NCBI RefSeq assembly: GCF_900112365.1
Contig: NZ_FOLQ01000018.1
Location: 1 to 64,000 of the forward strand
Direction of reading: 5' to 3'
DNA: 64,000 bases
Origin: Spirosoma endophyticum
Lineage (GTDB): Bacteria; Bacteroidota; Bacteroidia; Cytophagales; Spirosomataceae
Below the pieces are notes generated by a model, which was not told the DNA's origin, searched no databases, and was given only the letters and a program-made list of their open reading frames with translations. Made by a program: the position numbers and the translations under genes. Shown one piece after another: positions 44,137 through 53,802 of the stretch; position 1 is the first letter of the stretch, and each line of letters begins with the position of its first letter.

Positions 44137-45771
44137 ATGAAACTATTCCTTTCTCCAAAAGAATGTGTGCTGACGTTTTTTGCCTTTCTCTGTATAACCA
44201 AGTTGAATGCCCAGCTTGTCAAGCGATCCAACGTACCGGCACCCGCTTTCGAAGTCACCGGCAGCATTTATCCCTGGGAAGTGCATGATGAAGGTATGGA
44301 TTTGATCCTCGACAACCTGACGAACATAGCCGGTGTAAATTCGGTGTATCTGATTGCCGTCATGCACCAGGAACATCGGCCGTTCAACAATGACAAACTA
44401 CCCGGCACGTTCCTGTTTAACCACAATCCGGCTCGCCGGGAATGGGATGCCGAAGACTCCAGAGCTTATTTCCGACCCGATATGAGTGCCTACGGACGTA
44501 TCAAACCTATGTTTTCGAAGTATGCCTGGCTGAACGAAACCGACTGGCTGAAACTACTTCTTGACAAAGCACATGCGCGTGGTCTTCGGGCGGGCGTCGA
44601 GGTTTCTCACACGTACATTCCGGTGGACTACCTCAATCAGCATGAAGAGTTTAAGCAACGGGATATCAACAACAATCCCGTCGAGCGACCTTGTACGAAC
44701 AACCCCGATGTCCGGCAGTATCTGGTTGCGCTTTATGGCGATCTGGCCAAAAACTACGATGTTGACTACGTTCAGACCTGTATGTTGTTGTTTAGCCGAT
44801 CCGATGATCCGACCAAAGGCGGCACCTGTTTCTGCGAATCCTGCAAGCATAAAGCCAAAGCAATGGGTTTCGACATGGAAGCAGCCATCCCCATTCTGAA
44901 AGACAATCCGTATGCGCAACCTCAGTTGGATAACTGGCGCAATTTCCGGAAAGCATCCACAACCGAAATTTATAAGTTGGTTACGGATAAACTGCATGAG
45001 ATCAATCCTGGGATTGATTTCCGGCTGAATGACCTGAACGACAGGACATCTGGCTTAGCACTCGAAGAGTTAAAGAACAATATCAACTCCGTTCATTTAT
45101 CCACGCACACGGAGCAGAATGGCTATCAGAAATCAGACCGGAAATCCCGAATCGCTACGACGAAGTATTTCATGGGCAATGATATTCCCATCATCCCCGG
45201 CGTTCCTACGCGCCTGCTCACAACACCTGAGATTGTGAAATCCAGTATTAAAATTTCGGTTGATGGTGGCGCAAAAGGAATTGGGATCAAGCATTATGAC
45301 GGCTCTCCCTATTCGCTGCTACGGGCCGTTCGCAATGGACTTAGCGAAGCGGGTGTAGCTGGTTTTACGCCAGTCACCGGTATGGAGGTTGAAAATATGA
45401 CGCTGGCAGGCTACACCGCCGACAAATTTCTGATCGAGCCCTGCGTACAGACAACCGGAAAGGGAACGGCAAAATCTGCTTTTACCAATCCATCCGGCAT
45501 CTATGACATTGTGGTTTCGTATGCGGATGAGAAAGGGGGACAGGGTAATTTATCCCTATCCGTCGCCGGTAAACCAAAAGCCTCCTGGCAATTAAATGAA
45601 GACGTGGATTGCTGGAAACGAAAAACCATACCCGGCATAAAGATCAATACGGGCGATGTGATTGAACTCGTCGGCGTCGCGAATGGCCGTGAAACGGCGC
45701 GGGTCGATTTCATTGAATTTGTACCACAACCTGGTGCTCTCAAAACGAAAGCATCCACAAAAACGCACTGA
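44137..45771 (+). CDS. Exported protein, possibly a glycoside-hydrolase-like TIM barrel, unrecognised family
   Basis: A 544-residue exported protein (signal about 1-25, ending LNAQ). Residues about 38-400 look like a TIM barrel: VHDEGMDLILDNLTNIAGVN, LLLDKAHARGLRAGVEVSHT, DVDYVQTCMLLFSRSDDP and IDFRLNDLNDRTSGLALEEL occur at strand-like intervals, and a CFCESC pair lies in the middle. The last 140 residues (from FTPVTGMEVENMTLAGYTAD) resemble a carbohydrate-binding beta-sandwich (IVVSYADEKGGQGNLSLSVA). It may hydrolyse or bind a glycan as the last member of the mannoside locus. I cannot place it in a named family or identify catalytic residues with confidence. Confidence 0.6.
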   Translation: MKLFLSPKECVLTFFAFLCITKLNAQLVKRSNVPAPAFEVTGSIYPWEVHDEGMDLILDNLTNIAGVNSVYLIAVMHQEHRPFNNDKLPGTFLFNHNPARREWDAEDSRAYFRPDMSAYGRIKPMFSKYAWLNETDWLKLLLDKAHARGLRAGVEVSHTYIPVDYLNQHEEFKQRDINNNPVERPCTNNPDVRQYLVALYGDLAKNYDVDYVQTCMLLFSRSDDPTKGGTCFCESCKHKAKAMGFDMEAAIPILKDNPYAQPQLDNWRNFRKASTTEIYKLVTDKLHEINPGIDFRLNDLNDRTSGLALEELKNNINSVHLSTHTEQNGYQKSDRKSRIATTKYFMGNDIPIIPGVPTRLLTTPEIVKSSIKISVDGGAKGIGIKHYDGSPYSLLRAVRNGLSEAGVAGFTPVTGMEVENMTLAGYTADKFLIEPCVQTTGKGTAKSAFTNPSGIYDIVVSYADEKGGQGNLSLSVAGKPKASWQLNEDVDCWKRKTIPGIKINTGDVIELVGVANGRETARVDFIEFVPQPGALKTKASTKTH

Positions 45772-45840
45772 GTTCAAAAACCGTTTTCAGCCACTGACTA
45801 AAGCATTATCCAAAACTTTTTTTACGTATAGGTTGGTTGC

Positions 45841-45873
45841 AAAAAGCCGGACAGAACTTCTGCCCGGCTTTTT
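45841..45873. terminator. Bidirectional terminator at the end of the glycan locus
   Basis: A 10-bp stem (45841-45850 with 45864-45873), a 13-base loop and T/A runs on both sides, between the convergent genes ending at 45771 and 45912. Confidence 0.8.
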
Positions 45874-45911
45874 TACCGTTCGTTCAGCCTGAAAACTGAT
45901 CTGTACTCACA

Positions 45912-48900
45912 TCACTTATTGAAGTAATCGATTTTCTCGGCGTCCGAATTGTTATCCACCCGCAACTCCCCGACTCCAGCGCCCTGAACCACCATACTCA
46001 CCCCTAAACTCCCTTTCGTGTTGCCCGGCAGGAACTGACCCGTCAGCCCAACGGAGCGTGAATTACTGGCCGCATTGGGCTGATTATTTGTTAAGGTATA
46101 AAAGTCGCCATTAGACGTATCGAACACCCACCCACTGTTCTGAACCGGCCGTCCAGCGACCAGCGTCTGGTTCGGATCAAAGCTCAGCGTCAGCAACGGG
46201 TCCCTGGCAAAACGAATCACGACGGGTCCAGTGGTGGCCACCTGATTCAGTTCAGCAACCTTCACCACCACTGATAGGTTAGTGGTGCCATAGAGGGTAG
46301 TAGGCTGCACATACAGAATAGAGATTAGGTCGGGGGCCAGCGCTACGGTTGTGCTGGCCGTTGATGAGCAACCGGCAGCCGCCGTTACCACCACTGAATA
46401 CGTACCGGCCTGAGTGACGCTGGCCAGGTTACCCCCATTGAGTTGGGTAGCGCCCGCGCTGAACACGTACGTTACGCCGGTAGCAGGCGAAGCCGTCAGG
46501 GTGACGCTGGCACCCGGCGTACTGAGCAGCCCGCTGGCCGTTAAGCCAGCCGTTGGCAACGTAGTAGGCGAGCCCTGAAATTCATAGGCTCCCATATCAA
46601 TGCGCCCACCGTTATAAAAGCGCGGATTACCCGCTACATCGAATGTGCCGGCAGTAGCCGCAGTCGTGGCTGGGTCGCCGGCGTTGATAGCCGGGGAGCA
46701 GGACGCCAGACTAAGGTCTCCAAGTACAACCGAGCCAATAACTGGCTGGCTGATAAATCGGGGATCGAGGTTGAGGTTGTTAGAACCGGAGCCCGACCAG
46801 CCGCCCTGAATGATGCTATACGTTAACAAAGGAACGCTGACGGATATCGTGCTTGATGCCGGTTGACTGCTCACCTCCGTACTATTGCCCCAGATAATGC
46901 TGTTTTTAATGGTAGGTGACGAGCCGTTATAATTATAGATGCCACCACCAACCAGGGCCGCACTGTTGCCCGAAAACGAACAATTCGTCAGTGTGGGGTT
47001 CGATGTATTGAAATTTGCCACACCACCCCCATATTGACTATTGTTAAGCTGGAAAAAACAGTTCACCAGCGTAGGTGACGACGCATCATTATAGACACCA
47101 CCACCGGCACTCCCTGTACTCGTCGTACTGTTTGCGGCAAAGGCGCTATAGGCCAGCGTGGGTGATGCGGATGCATTTGCCAGACCGCCACCGGAAACAA
47201 ACCCAACATTGGCAATAAAGTAATTAAATAGCAGGTTGGCGTTTGAGGTATTATTCATCATGCCACCACCGACATACGCCACATTGTTATAAATTGTACA
47301 ATTCCTGATTGAAGGGCTTGACCCGTAACTATATAAGCCGCCACCGTAGCTATCCGGCACTGACAGATTGGATGTTGTCCCACTGGTAACCACGAAATTG
47401 GCAACGCCATCCCGTACGGTAAACCCATCTAAAATAGCCGTGCTGGTGAGGGGATTGCCGTACGCGGGGAAATTAAGGATGACGTGGTACGAATTGTTCG
47501 CGAGCGAGTTGTCCTGCTGAATGTCGCCACTGAGAATAGTCGGATTCGTGCCCAGATTCCGTTGATTGAGGTTAAAATTCGAGGGTTCATTTCCGGCAAA
47601 GCCGCCGTAAATAGCCAGGTTGTTTTGCATGGCAAACGACCTGGTGCGCGGGTCGGTTGGGTTGGCATTACCAAACGCATCGACACCAGGGTAATACGTG
47701 CCTTTGGCGACCCAGATTTGCGCAACCTGGGTGCAGCGTTTGGCTGCCGTCAGGGCAGCTTGCAGCGACGTGAAGGCACTTGCCCAGCTAAGGCCGTTGT
47801 TGGCTCCCGTAGCGCTGGCATTTACATATAATATACCTGCAGTAAGACCAGCCGGACAGCAGGCAGTTCCTTCATCAATCTGTCCATTCTGGTTATTGTC
47901 TTTATTGTCGCAAAGTTCGGGCGCACCGGGGTAAACCGTTGCGTCGTTGTCGTCGTAGTCACCTCCACAAACGGTTACGTTGTCATGATCATTGTCGACA
48001 TTATTGGCCGCATTAAACACGGTTGCGATGAGGTCGGGCGTACCGTCCGGGTCACCCGTAATTTTTGAACTCGCGCAAATCGTGCCCAACAATAGTATCC
48101 CCGCTACGTGAGGAGCGGCCATCGAGGTACCACTCAGGTAGGCATAGCCATTATTTATGTAGCAGGAGGCCACGTTGACCCCTGGTGCACTGTAATCAAC
48201 GGGGCCGTTACCGTAGTTGGAAAAGCTGGCTATTTTACCATAAATATCCATGGCCGACACCGTGACGATGTTCGATCCATTGACCCGGGCGGGGCTGACG
48301 TAGTTAGCATTCTTCGCATCATTCCCTGCGGCCACAACGACCTTACATACCCCCGACAAAGCGAGCACGGCATCATCGATTGCCTGGCTGGGCGCACCAC
48401 CCAGACTCATATTGACGACATCCGCACTGGCCGCATGAGCCGCTACGTAGTTTACACCGGCCACTATCGTTGAAACGGTGCCAGTTTCGTCCAGAAAAAC
48501 CCTTACGGCCACGACCTCAGCACCAGCGGCTACACCAATCACGCCAAACCCATTGTCTTTGGCGGCTATCGTACCGGCAACGTGTGTACCATGACCGTTG
48601 ATATCAGCCGCGCTAGTAGTATTCGGAACAAACGTAGTAGACAGTCCGGTGTTTACGTTCAGATCAGGATGTGTAAGATCTATGCCTGAATCAATGATCC
48701 AGGCCCTCTTCCCCACCCCCGATGCACCCCCGCCTACCCGGCTGATACCCCAGGGTATACACTGCGACAGAGCGTCAGGTAGCTGTCTGTCCAGGATGGC
48801 CGTTACAGTCCCGGTAGTCAGTGCCGTTTTTAGCGCATTTCCATCATTCAAACTAAGCGACAGCACCGGGATCGTTACCACAGGCGATGTACCGCTCATA

Positions 48901-49697
48901 TTAGGCGCATCTCCTGCCGCGTTATTAACAATGATAACCCCGATGGCCCCGGCCTGTTGTGCATTGGTGGCTTTCGCAACAAAATCGCAGGTACCCCGAT
49001 CAATCAGGGCAATCTTTCCCGCGATGTTATTTTGAATGACGCCACAGCCATCCGTTACAGGAGCGGACCCGTCATTGACCAGTATCACCTCGCCGGAAAC
49101 GGAGCCCGTCGACCCGAAGGTAGCGGTACCTACGGCGTAGTTCGTCACCCCGTTGAGCGTAATGGAAGGGCCATTGCAACTGGCAGCCAGCATCGTAGGC
49201 GCATCCACATCGTTCAAGAAAACGGTTTGGTCGGGCACAATGTAGGCCACCTGATCGTCCTGACGCAGTTTGTCGACCTCAGCTCCTGTCAAGCCGCTCA
49301 CCGCGAAACCTTTCAGCGCCGTATCGTATACATGCAGTATCGATTTTCCGGAAAGTTTATTTTTCAGTAACGTAGCGTTAGCTTCTTCCCGCATCAGTTG
49401 CTGCCGCTGCGGAAAAGATGGGATGGACATCACGCGCGCCTGGGCCGTTGAGGTTTTCTTATACACCACAATATACTGACCAGCGATGGCCTGACTGGCA
49501 GTAGGCTGACCCTGGTTGCCAGCCGTCAGACTGCTTGCCTGCGTCTGCGCCGGGCTTTTAAGCGGGAAATTGTTGTTCACCTGGGGTAACTTACCCACCT
49601 GGGCCTGGCTACCAAACGGTAACGCACCCAATAACACGCACAGCCCCGGTAGGATGAAGCGGGTCAACGTTGAAAAAAAAGCATAAAAACGAGTCAT
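45912..49697 (-). CDS. Secreted subtilase with PA domain, MopE motif and beta-helix region
   Basis: A 1261-residue exported serine protease. After the signal peptide (about 1-32) come an I9 propeptide (about 72-155, QYIVVYKKTSTAQARV), a PA domain (about 173-300) and an S8 domain with Asp336 (IDSGIDLTHPD), His369 (NGHGTHVAGT) and Ser525 (SGTSMAAPHVAG), a complete triad. Residues about 578-620 hold a MopE-like metal-binding motif (CGGDYDDNDATVYPGAPELC). From about 630 to 1050 there is a parallel beta-helix region (LYVNASATGANNGLSWASAF, IWVAKGTYYPG, SYGGGLYSYGSSPSIRNCTI) of the kind found in surface adhesins. An Ig-like stretch and a short C-terminal domain ending DAEKIDYFNK follow. Fusion of protease and beta helix in one chain is uncommon. 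Secretion by the type IX system is plausible but no clear sorting tail is seen. Confidence 0.87.
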   Translation of the reverse strand: MTRFYAFFSTLTRFILPGLCVLLGALPFGSQAQVGKLPQVNNNFPLKSPAQTQASSLTAGNQGQPTASQAIAGQYIVVYKKTSTAQARVMSIPSFPQRQQLMREEANATLLKNKLSGKSILHVYDTALKGFAVSGLTGAEVDKLRQDDQVAYIVPDQTVFLNDVDAPTMLAASCNGPSITLNGVTNYAVGTATFGSTGSVSGEVILVNDGSAPVTDGCGVIQNNIAGKIALIDRGTCDFVAKATNAQQAGAIGVIIVNNAAGDAPNMSGTSPVVTIPVLSLSLNDGNALKTALTTGTVTAILDRQLPDALSQCIPWGISRVGGGASGVGKRAWIIDSGIDLTHPDLNVNTGLSTTFVPNTTSAADINGHGTHVAGTIAAKDNGFGVIGVAAGAEVVAVRVFLDETGTVSTIVAGVNYVAAHAASADVVNMSLGGAPSQAIDDAVLALSGVCKVVVAAGNDAKNANYVSPARVNGSNIVTVSAMDIYGKIASFSNYGNGPVDYSAPGVNVASCYINNGYAYLSGTSMAAPHVAGILLLGTICASSKITGDPDGTPDLIATVFNAANNVDNDHDNVTVCGGDYDDNDATVYPGAPELCDNKDNNQNGQIDEGTACCPAGLTAGILYVNASATGANNGLSWASAFTSLQAALTAAKRCTQVAQIWVAKGTYYPGVDAFGNANPTDPRTRSFAMQNNLAIYGGFAGNEPSNFNLNQRNLGTNPTILSGDIQQDNSLANNSYHVILNFPAYGNPLTSTAILDGFTVRDGVANFVVTSGTTSNLSVPDSYGGGLYSYGSSPSIRNCTIYNNVAYVGGGMMNNTSNANLLFNYFIANVGFVSGGGLANASASPTLAYSAFAANSTTSTGSAGGGVYNDASSPTLVNCFFQLNNSQYGGGVANFNTSNPTLTNCSFSGNSAALVGGGIYNYNGSSPTIKNSIIWGNSTEVSSQPASSTISVSVPLLTYSIIQGGWSGSGSNNLNLDPRFISQPVIGSVVLGDLSLASCSPAINAGDPATTAATAGTFDVAGNPRFYNGGRIDMGAYEFQGSPTTLPTAGLTASGLLSTPGASVTLTASPATGVTYVFSAGATQLNGGNLASVTQAGTYSVVVTAAAGCSSTASTTVALAPDLISILYVQPTTLYGTTNLSVVVKVAELNQVATTGPVVIRFARDPLLTLSFDPNQTLVAGRPVQNSGWVFDTSNGDFYTLTNNQPNAASNSRSVGLTGQFLPGNTKGSLGVSMVVQGAGVGELRVDNNSDAEKIDYFNK

Positions 49698-49996
49698 GAT
49701 AAAATTGAGTTGGAATTAAAAAAGAGGAAATTGATACGTAGTATTGGTTTAAAACAGACCAAGTCGTGGCGGATTTGGGAAACACCGGTAGTTTATGGAG
49801 TAGGTGTGATCCATGGCAGCCGCGAGAAGTAGATTTTGGTGCTACAAGTTCCACATTTCCGCAGGAAAAAGCTGCTGCTCATGTACCAAAAACCTAGTAT
49901 ATTATGGCATGATCCAAAAAAACTTAGTGTACTGATGCACGAAGGATATTTTTATAAAATAATGGACACAAGTCGATTACCTCCGAAGCCTCACAA
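49698..49996. other. Intergenic region upstream of the subtilase gene
   Basis: This roughly 300-base gap separates the subtilase start from the end of the next minus-strand gene. A 70-codon plus-strand frame (49836-50048) overlaps that gene's tail and shows no family features, so I do not call it. No hairpin or promoter box stands out. Confidence 0.3.
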
Positions 49997-51073
49997 TTAT
50001 CGGTGTCTGGCCAGCCAGGTATTCACCAGGTCGGTCGTCGCAAAATGAATGCCTTTGAATCGTTCGGGTGGCGGAGTATTCAGCGCCTGTTGCAGGCGGA
50101 TTACATCCGGGTAAAACTCATTACCCTGGCCCGAAAACTGATCATCAATGGCACGTAGTAGCTGGTCAACTCCATACATTTCGAAGCTCCAGGATTGAAG
50201 ATTGTTGCTGTCTTTAATGTCAGCTTTTATGCTTGCCGACAGCCGGAGGATACTTTGTTTCAACGGCTCGACAAACTCCCCCGGATGGTCTACGAGGTTA
50301 CCATCCAGAAAATTATATACTTCCCGATCGCCCCTTTTATGGGTCAGCAGATCCAGTAACTCCGCTTCCCAGTTGGGATGGGCTTTAATTTTGACAAGAG
50401 CCGCCTGACGGACGTCATCGTCCTGATAGCGACCCGAATAGCCTAGCAACGTGATGATAGGATCGCCGGACTTATATGCAGCAACCTCATCCAGCCGGAT
50501 CTGATGCCACCGTTTTTCATCGTCGAGTTGACGGGCTACCCGAGCCTGCGCCTGCTGTACGGACTCGCGCACATATCCAACCAGTAATCCACCACTATAC
50601 AACGTACTGATACTTAATCCAACCCAAAAAGGAATGTTAAACGCCTGGAGCGGAAGCGTGGAGAGCCAGGCTGGATTGAGCGAGAGTAAGCAGGCCATTA
50701 ACCACAGCAAGGGTATCCATAACTGACCATACCCCATAGCTATCCAGTGCAAAAACGAGGGATACAGCCCATCCTCATGCCATTCCTGTTTGAATAAGGC
50801 ACAAAAAAAGATCGTTAACGCTACCCCCAACCAGGCCAGCAGGACGAGACCCGTACGCGTCAGGGCTTCTGAAGAGACCCAATCAAATCCACCTGCCGAG
50901 CGAATACTAATCGTCAGGATCAGGCTGCTGACGGCGAAACCCAGTGATAAATAGACCAGCGCCAGCCCGTAGCCCATGGAATTGTTACCCCCCGTGATGG
51001 GTTTCGGCGGCATAATCATGGCCAGGCCGATGTAGAAAAGGACGGTAATAAAAAAGAAAATGTATCCGAGCAT
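49997..51073 (-). CDS. Polytopic membrane protein with HEAT-like cytoplasmic domain, unknown function
   Basis: A 358-residue protein. About five hydrophobic segments (near 3-20, 35-57, 72-93, 113-133 and 146-167) form the N-terminal half. The C-terminal half is soluble and helical, with a repeat-like KSGDPIITLLGYSGRYQDDD, ALVKIKAHPNWEAELLDLLT and FVEPLKQSILRLSASIKADI that reads like degenerate HEAT repeats. I do not recognise a family. It stands between the subtilase and the amidohydrolase genes with gaps of about 175-300 bases on either side, so it is probably its own transcript. Confidence 0.65.
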   Translation of the reverse strand: MLGYIFFFITVLFYIGLAMIMPPKPITGGNNSMGYGLALVYLSLGFAVSSLILTISIRSAGGFDWVSSEALTRTGLVLLAWLGVALTIFFCALFKQEWHEDGLYPSFLHWIAMGYGQLWIPLLWLMACLLSLNPAWLSTLPLQAFNIPFWVGLSISTLYSGGLLVGYVRESVQQAQARVARQLDDEKRWHQIRLDEVAAYKSGDPIITLLGYSGRYQDDDVRQAALVKIKAHPNWEAELLDLLTHKRGDREVYNFLDGNLVDHPGEFVEPLKQSILRLSASIKADIKDSNNLQSWSFEMYGVDQLLRAIDDQFSGQGNEFYPDVIRLQQALNTPPPERFKGIHFATTDLVNTWLARHR

Positions 51074-51247
51074 GGGTGTGTGGTTTGTCAGCTAATTAAC
51101 CAGGAATAAAACACGGTCTATTCTACCTGTTTGATCTCGTCAGCCGGGTATCGTTTTATTACCACTATTTACGTTTCGGCTCATCTGCTGAGTAATCTTT
51201 TTACGACAAATCTGCTACGTATCAGGAAAGTAATAGACAGACTCGTT

Positions 51248-52540
51248 TTATTTCTGGTCGATAGACAGCAACGTTTGCAGCAACACATTGGCACCATTGC
51301 CGATATCGACCCCTTTCGAGAATTCTTTGGGCGAATGGCTGATACCGCCTACGCTGGGGATAAAGATCATCCCCACGGGTGCGATTTGCGCTATTTCCTG
51401 CGAATCATGTCCGGCCCCACTTTGCATGTACCGGTACGTAAAGCCCAACGTTTTGGCCGCACTGATGATTTTATCCTGAATCGGTTTGGCCGTCAGGGCG
51501 GGCGTTACCCCTATCGAAGACTGCTTGAACGTAATGGTCGTTTCGGAGGCTTTGGCAATTGCCTGGGCTTTTGCTTCTACTTCGTGAAACAAGCTCCAGA
51601 TTTTATCATGCGACAAATCCCGGATTTCCACGCCCAGCACCACCTTGCCCGGAATAACATTGTAGGCGCCGGGCTCGGCCGCAATTTTACCGATCGTACC
51701 GACCTGTTTTCCCTCGTGACTGGTAATCACCTCATTCAGGGCAACAATAAGCTTCGCGGCTGCCAGGAGCGCGTCACGTCGCATCGCCATCGGAGTCGTG
51801 CCCGCATGGTTGGGCACCCCGTCAACGGTGGCATCCCAGTGTTCAATTCCAACAATACCTTCGACCACGCCGATCTGCTGGTTTTCGGTCATCAGGATAC
51901 CGCCCTGTTCGATGTGCAGTTCGATAAATGCGGTCAAATCGCCTTTTTTTCGCACCACTTTGCTTAGGCTATCGGGGTTGCCGCCGATGGCCCGGATACC
52001 GTCGGCAATCGTAAGTCCACTTTGGGTGACCGACTTCAGCGCGTCAGGCGTGATTTTGCCAATCATGGCACCGCTGCCGACCGTACCACCTTCTTCATTG
52101 GCAAAAATGATCAACTCCAGAGGGTGTTCGGTGACAATGTTATTTTCGTTAAGGGTCTCGATCAGTTCCAGCCCGCTAATCGAACCGACGGGTCCATCGT
52201 AATTGCCGCCATTCGGTACGCTATCGATGTGGGAGCCAAAGCCGATGGGCTTCAGGGATGGATTTTTTCCTTTTCGTCGACCAATAATATTCCCGGCGAA
52301 ATCGATTGTTACGTCGAGTTTGGCCTTTTTCATCAACCCGATAAAGTAGGTGCGACCTTCCTGATCGGCTTTGCTGTAGGCCACCCGCCCTATTCCACCA
52401 TTGGGCAGCTGACCAAATTTTGATAGCTCCAGGAGTCGGATCTGAATTCGTTGTTGATTGATTTTCAGGTTGCTTGTATTTTGCTGGGCAAGAGCCACGG
52501 AGGAAGCCAGCATCAGGCAAATGAGTAGTGTGTTTTTCAT
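51248..52540 (-). CDS. Exported M20-type amidohydrolase (carbamoylase/allantoate amidohydrolase family)
   Basis: A 430-residue protein with a signal peptide (MKNTLLICLMLASSVALAQQ). The M20 metal site is visible: His104 in GFGSHIDSVPNGG, Asp115 in NYDGPVG, and Glu149/Glu150 in FANEEGG. Later segments are TAFIELHIEQGGILMTENQQ, AGTTPMAMRRDALLAA and SGAGHDSQEIAQIAPVGMIF, all typical of Zn-dependent hydantoinase/carbamoylase-family amidases. Export is unusual for this cytoplasmic family. Substrates could be N-carbamoyl amino acids, allantoate or similar. It is the last of a minus-strand trio with a P1 peptidase (49-base gap) and an alpha/beta hydrolase. Confidence 0.86.
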   Translation of the reverse strand: MKNTLLICLMLASSVALAQQNTSNLKINQQRIQIRLLELSKFGQLPNGGIGRVAYSKADQEGRTYFIGLMKKAKLDVTIDFAGNIIGRRKGKNPSLKPIGFGSHIDSVPNGGNYDGPVGSISGLELIETLNENNIVTEHPLELIIFANEEGGTVGSGAMIGKITPDALKSVTQSGLTIADGIRAIGGNPDSLSKVVRKKGDLTAFIELHIEQGGILMTENQQIGVVEGIVGIEHWDATVDGVPNHAGTTPMAMRRDALLAAAKLIVALNEVITSHEGKQVGTIGKIAAEPGAYNVIPGKVVLGVEIRDLSHDKIWSLFHEVEAKAQAIAKASETTITFKQSSIGVTPALTAKPIQDKIISAAKTLGFTYRYMQSGAGHDSQEIAQIAPVGMIFIPSVGGISHSPKEFSKGVDIGNGANVLLQTLLSIDQK

Positions 52541-52589
52541 AGGTTGTTAGAAGGGATTGATGTAAATTTTTGGTCTTCGGGTGCTTCGC

Positions 52590-53753
52590 TTACTTAATTC
52601 GATTATACTTTCTCAGTAAATCAGTAACCAACTTATGGGGCAGCGCATACGCCTTATTCCCGTTAATACCCTCCATTGTTTCGGCGGCAACCATCGCATT
52701 AATAATGGATTCCTCGACGGCCTGAACGGTAGCCTCGAACAGTGGATTCATCTGATCATTGGGAAGTTGATCCAGTTTAGTGACCTTATCCCGTTGGAAA
52801 GCCGTTGAATTTGCCGTCGAAAAGGCAATGAAAATATCGCCTGACCCATTGTTCCCTTTCCCACCAACAATGCCCACGCCAAGTGAGACTCTGGTGGCTA
52901 TACGTTTTAATTGATGCGGCAACAAGGGGGCGTCGGTCGCGACAACGACGATGATGGAACCGTCGCCTTCCTGTTTATAGGATGGCGGGCCTTTAATCTC
53001 ATAATTCAGCGTGTCTTTCAATTCCTCCCCAATAGGTACACCAGCAACGGTCAAATGGCGTTTGGTGCCGAAATTCGATTGCACCAATACACCGACGGTG
53101 TAGGTTGAATCTTTGATTTTTACGCGTCTTGATGATGTTCCAGTGCCTCCTTTGAAACCCAGACACATCATACCGGTTCCTCCCCCTACATTTCCCTCCT
53201 CCAGATGGCCCGATTTAGCCTTGTCCAGGGCATCAAAAGCATGGCTTTCTTTGACGTGAAACCCGTAAATATCATTCAGACCACCATCGTATGTTTCTGC
53301 CACAATCGGGTACGTGTACCAGTAATCCTCTTTATACCAGCCCGTTTTTACGAACCACTTCAATACGGCATCCCGCACAACGCCCACACTATTCGTATTC
53401 GTGATCATGATGGGCGTTTCCAGAAACCCGGATTCTGTGATCCACGTCGTTCCCGTCATTTCTCCATTACCATTCAACGAATACCAATTTGAAAAAACAG
53501 GATTATTCGTTCGACCCCTCGGCAATATGGCGGTGACGCCCGTTCGGACGGGGCCTTTTCCCCGTATGTTTTTTCCCTGACCGGAAATGATGGTGCTATA
53601 GCCAACCTCTACGCCCTTTACATCGGTTATGGCATTGAATTTTCCGGGCGTTCCCGTAAAGGGAATACCAATGTCTCTGGCTCTTGGTTTTTGCCCAACT
53701 ACCGAAAATTGAATGGAGAAGAATAGAATCAGTACAGTAAAATAGTTGACCAT
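52590..53753 (-). CDS. P1 (DmpA/S58) family aminopeptidase, exported
   Basis: A 387-residue protein with a signal peptide (about 1-20, ending SVVGQ). GNVGGGTGMMCLGFKGGTGT is the family signature, and the autocleavage/nucleophile site is the Gly-Ser pair in GNNGSGDIFIAFST (Ser304). The proenzyme normally self-cleaves into two chains before this serine. Family members remove N-terminal D- or L-residues or beta-peptides. The trio's spacing, 49 bases on each side, supports an operon. The substrate is unknown, but exported aminopeptidase plus amidohydrolase suggests scavenging of peptides or unusual amino acids. Confidence 0.86.
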   Translation of the reverse strand: MVNYFTVLILFFSIQFSVVGQKPRARDIGIPFTGTPGKFNAITDVKGVEVGYSTIISGQGKNIRGKGPVRTGVTAILPRGRTNNPVFSNWYSLNGNGEMTGTTWITESGFLETPIMITNTNSVGVVRDAVLKWFVKTGWYKEDYWYTYPIVAETYDGGLNDIYGFHVKESHAFDALDKAKSGHLEEGNVGGGTGMMCLGFKGGTGTSSRRVKIKDSTYTVGVLVQSNFGTKRHLTVAGVPIGEELKDTLNYEIKGPPSYKQEGDGSIIVVVATDAPLLPHQLKRIATRVSLGVGIVGGKGNNGSGDIFIAFSTANSTAFQRDKVTKLDQLPNDQMNPLFEATVQAVEESIINAMVAAETMEGINGNKAYALPHKLVTDLLRKYNRIK

Positions 53754-53802
53754 GCGCTACGTCGTTTTCAGAAGCCGTTTGAACTAACTTTTGGTGCCAG
53801 AC

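Noticed and set aside
49836..50048. 70-codon plus-strand frame
   Set aside because: It overlaps the membrane protein gene tail on the other strand and has no family features.
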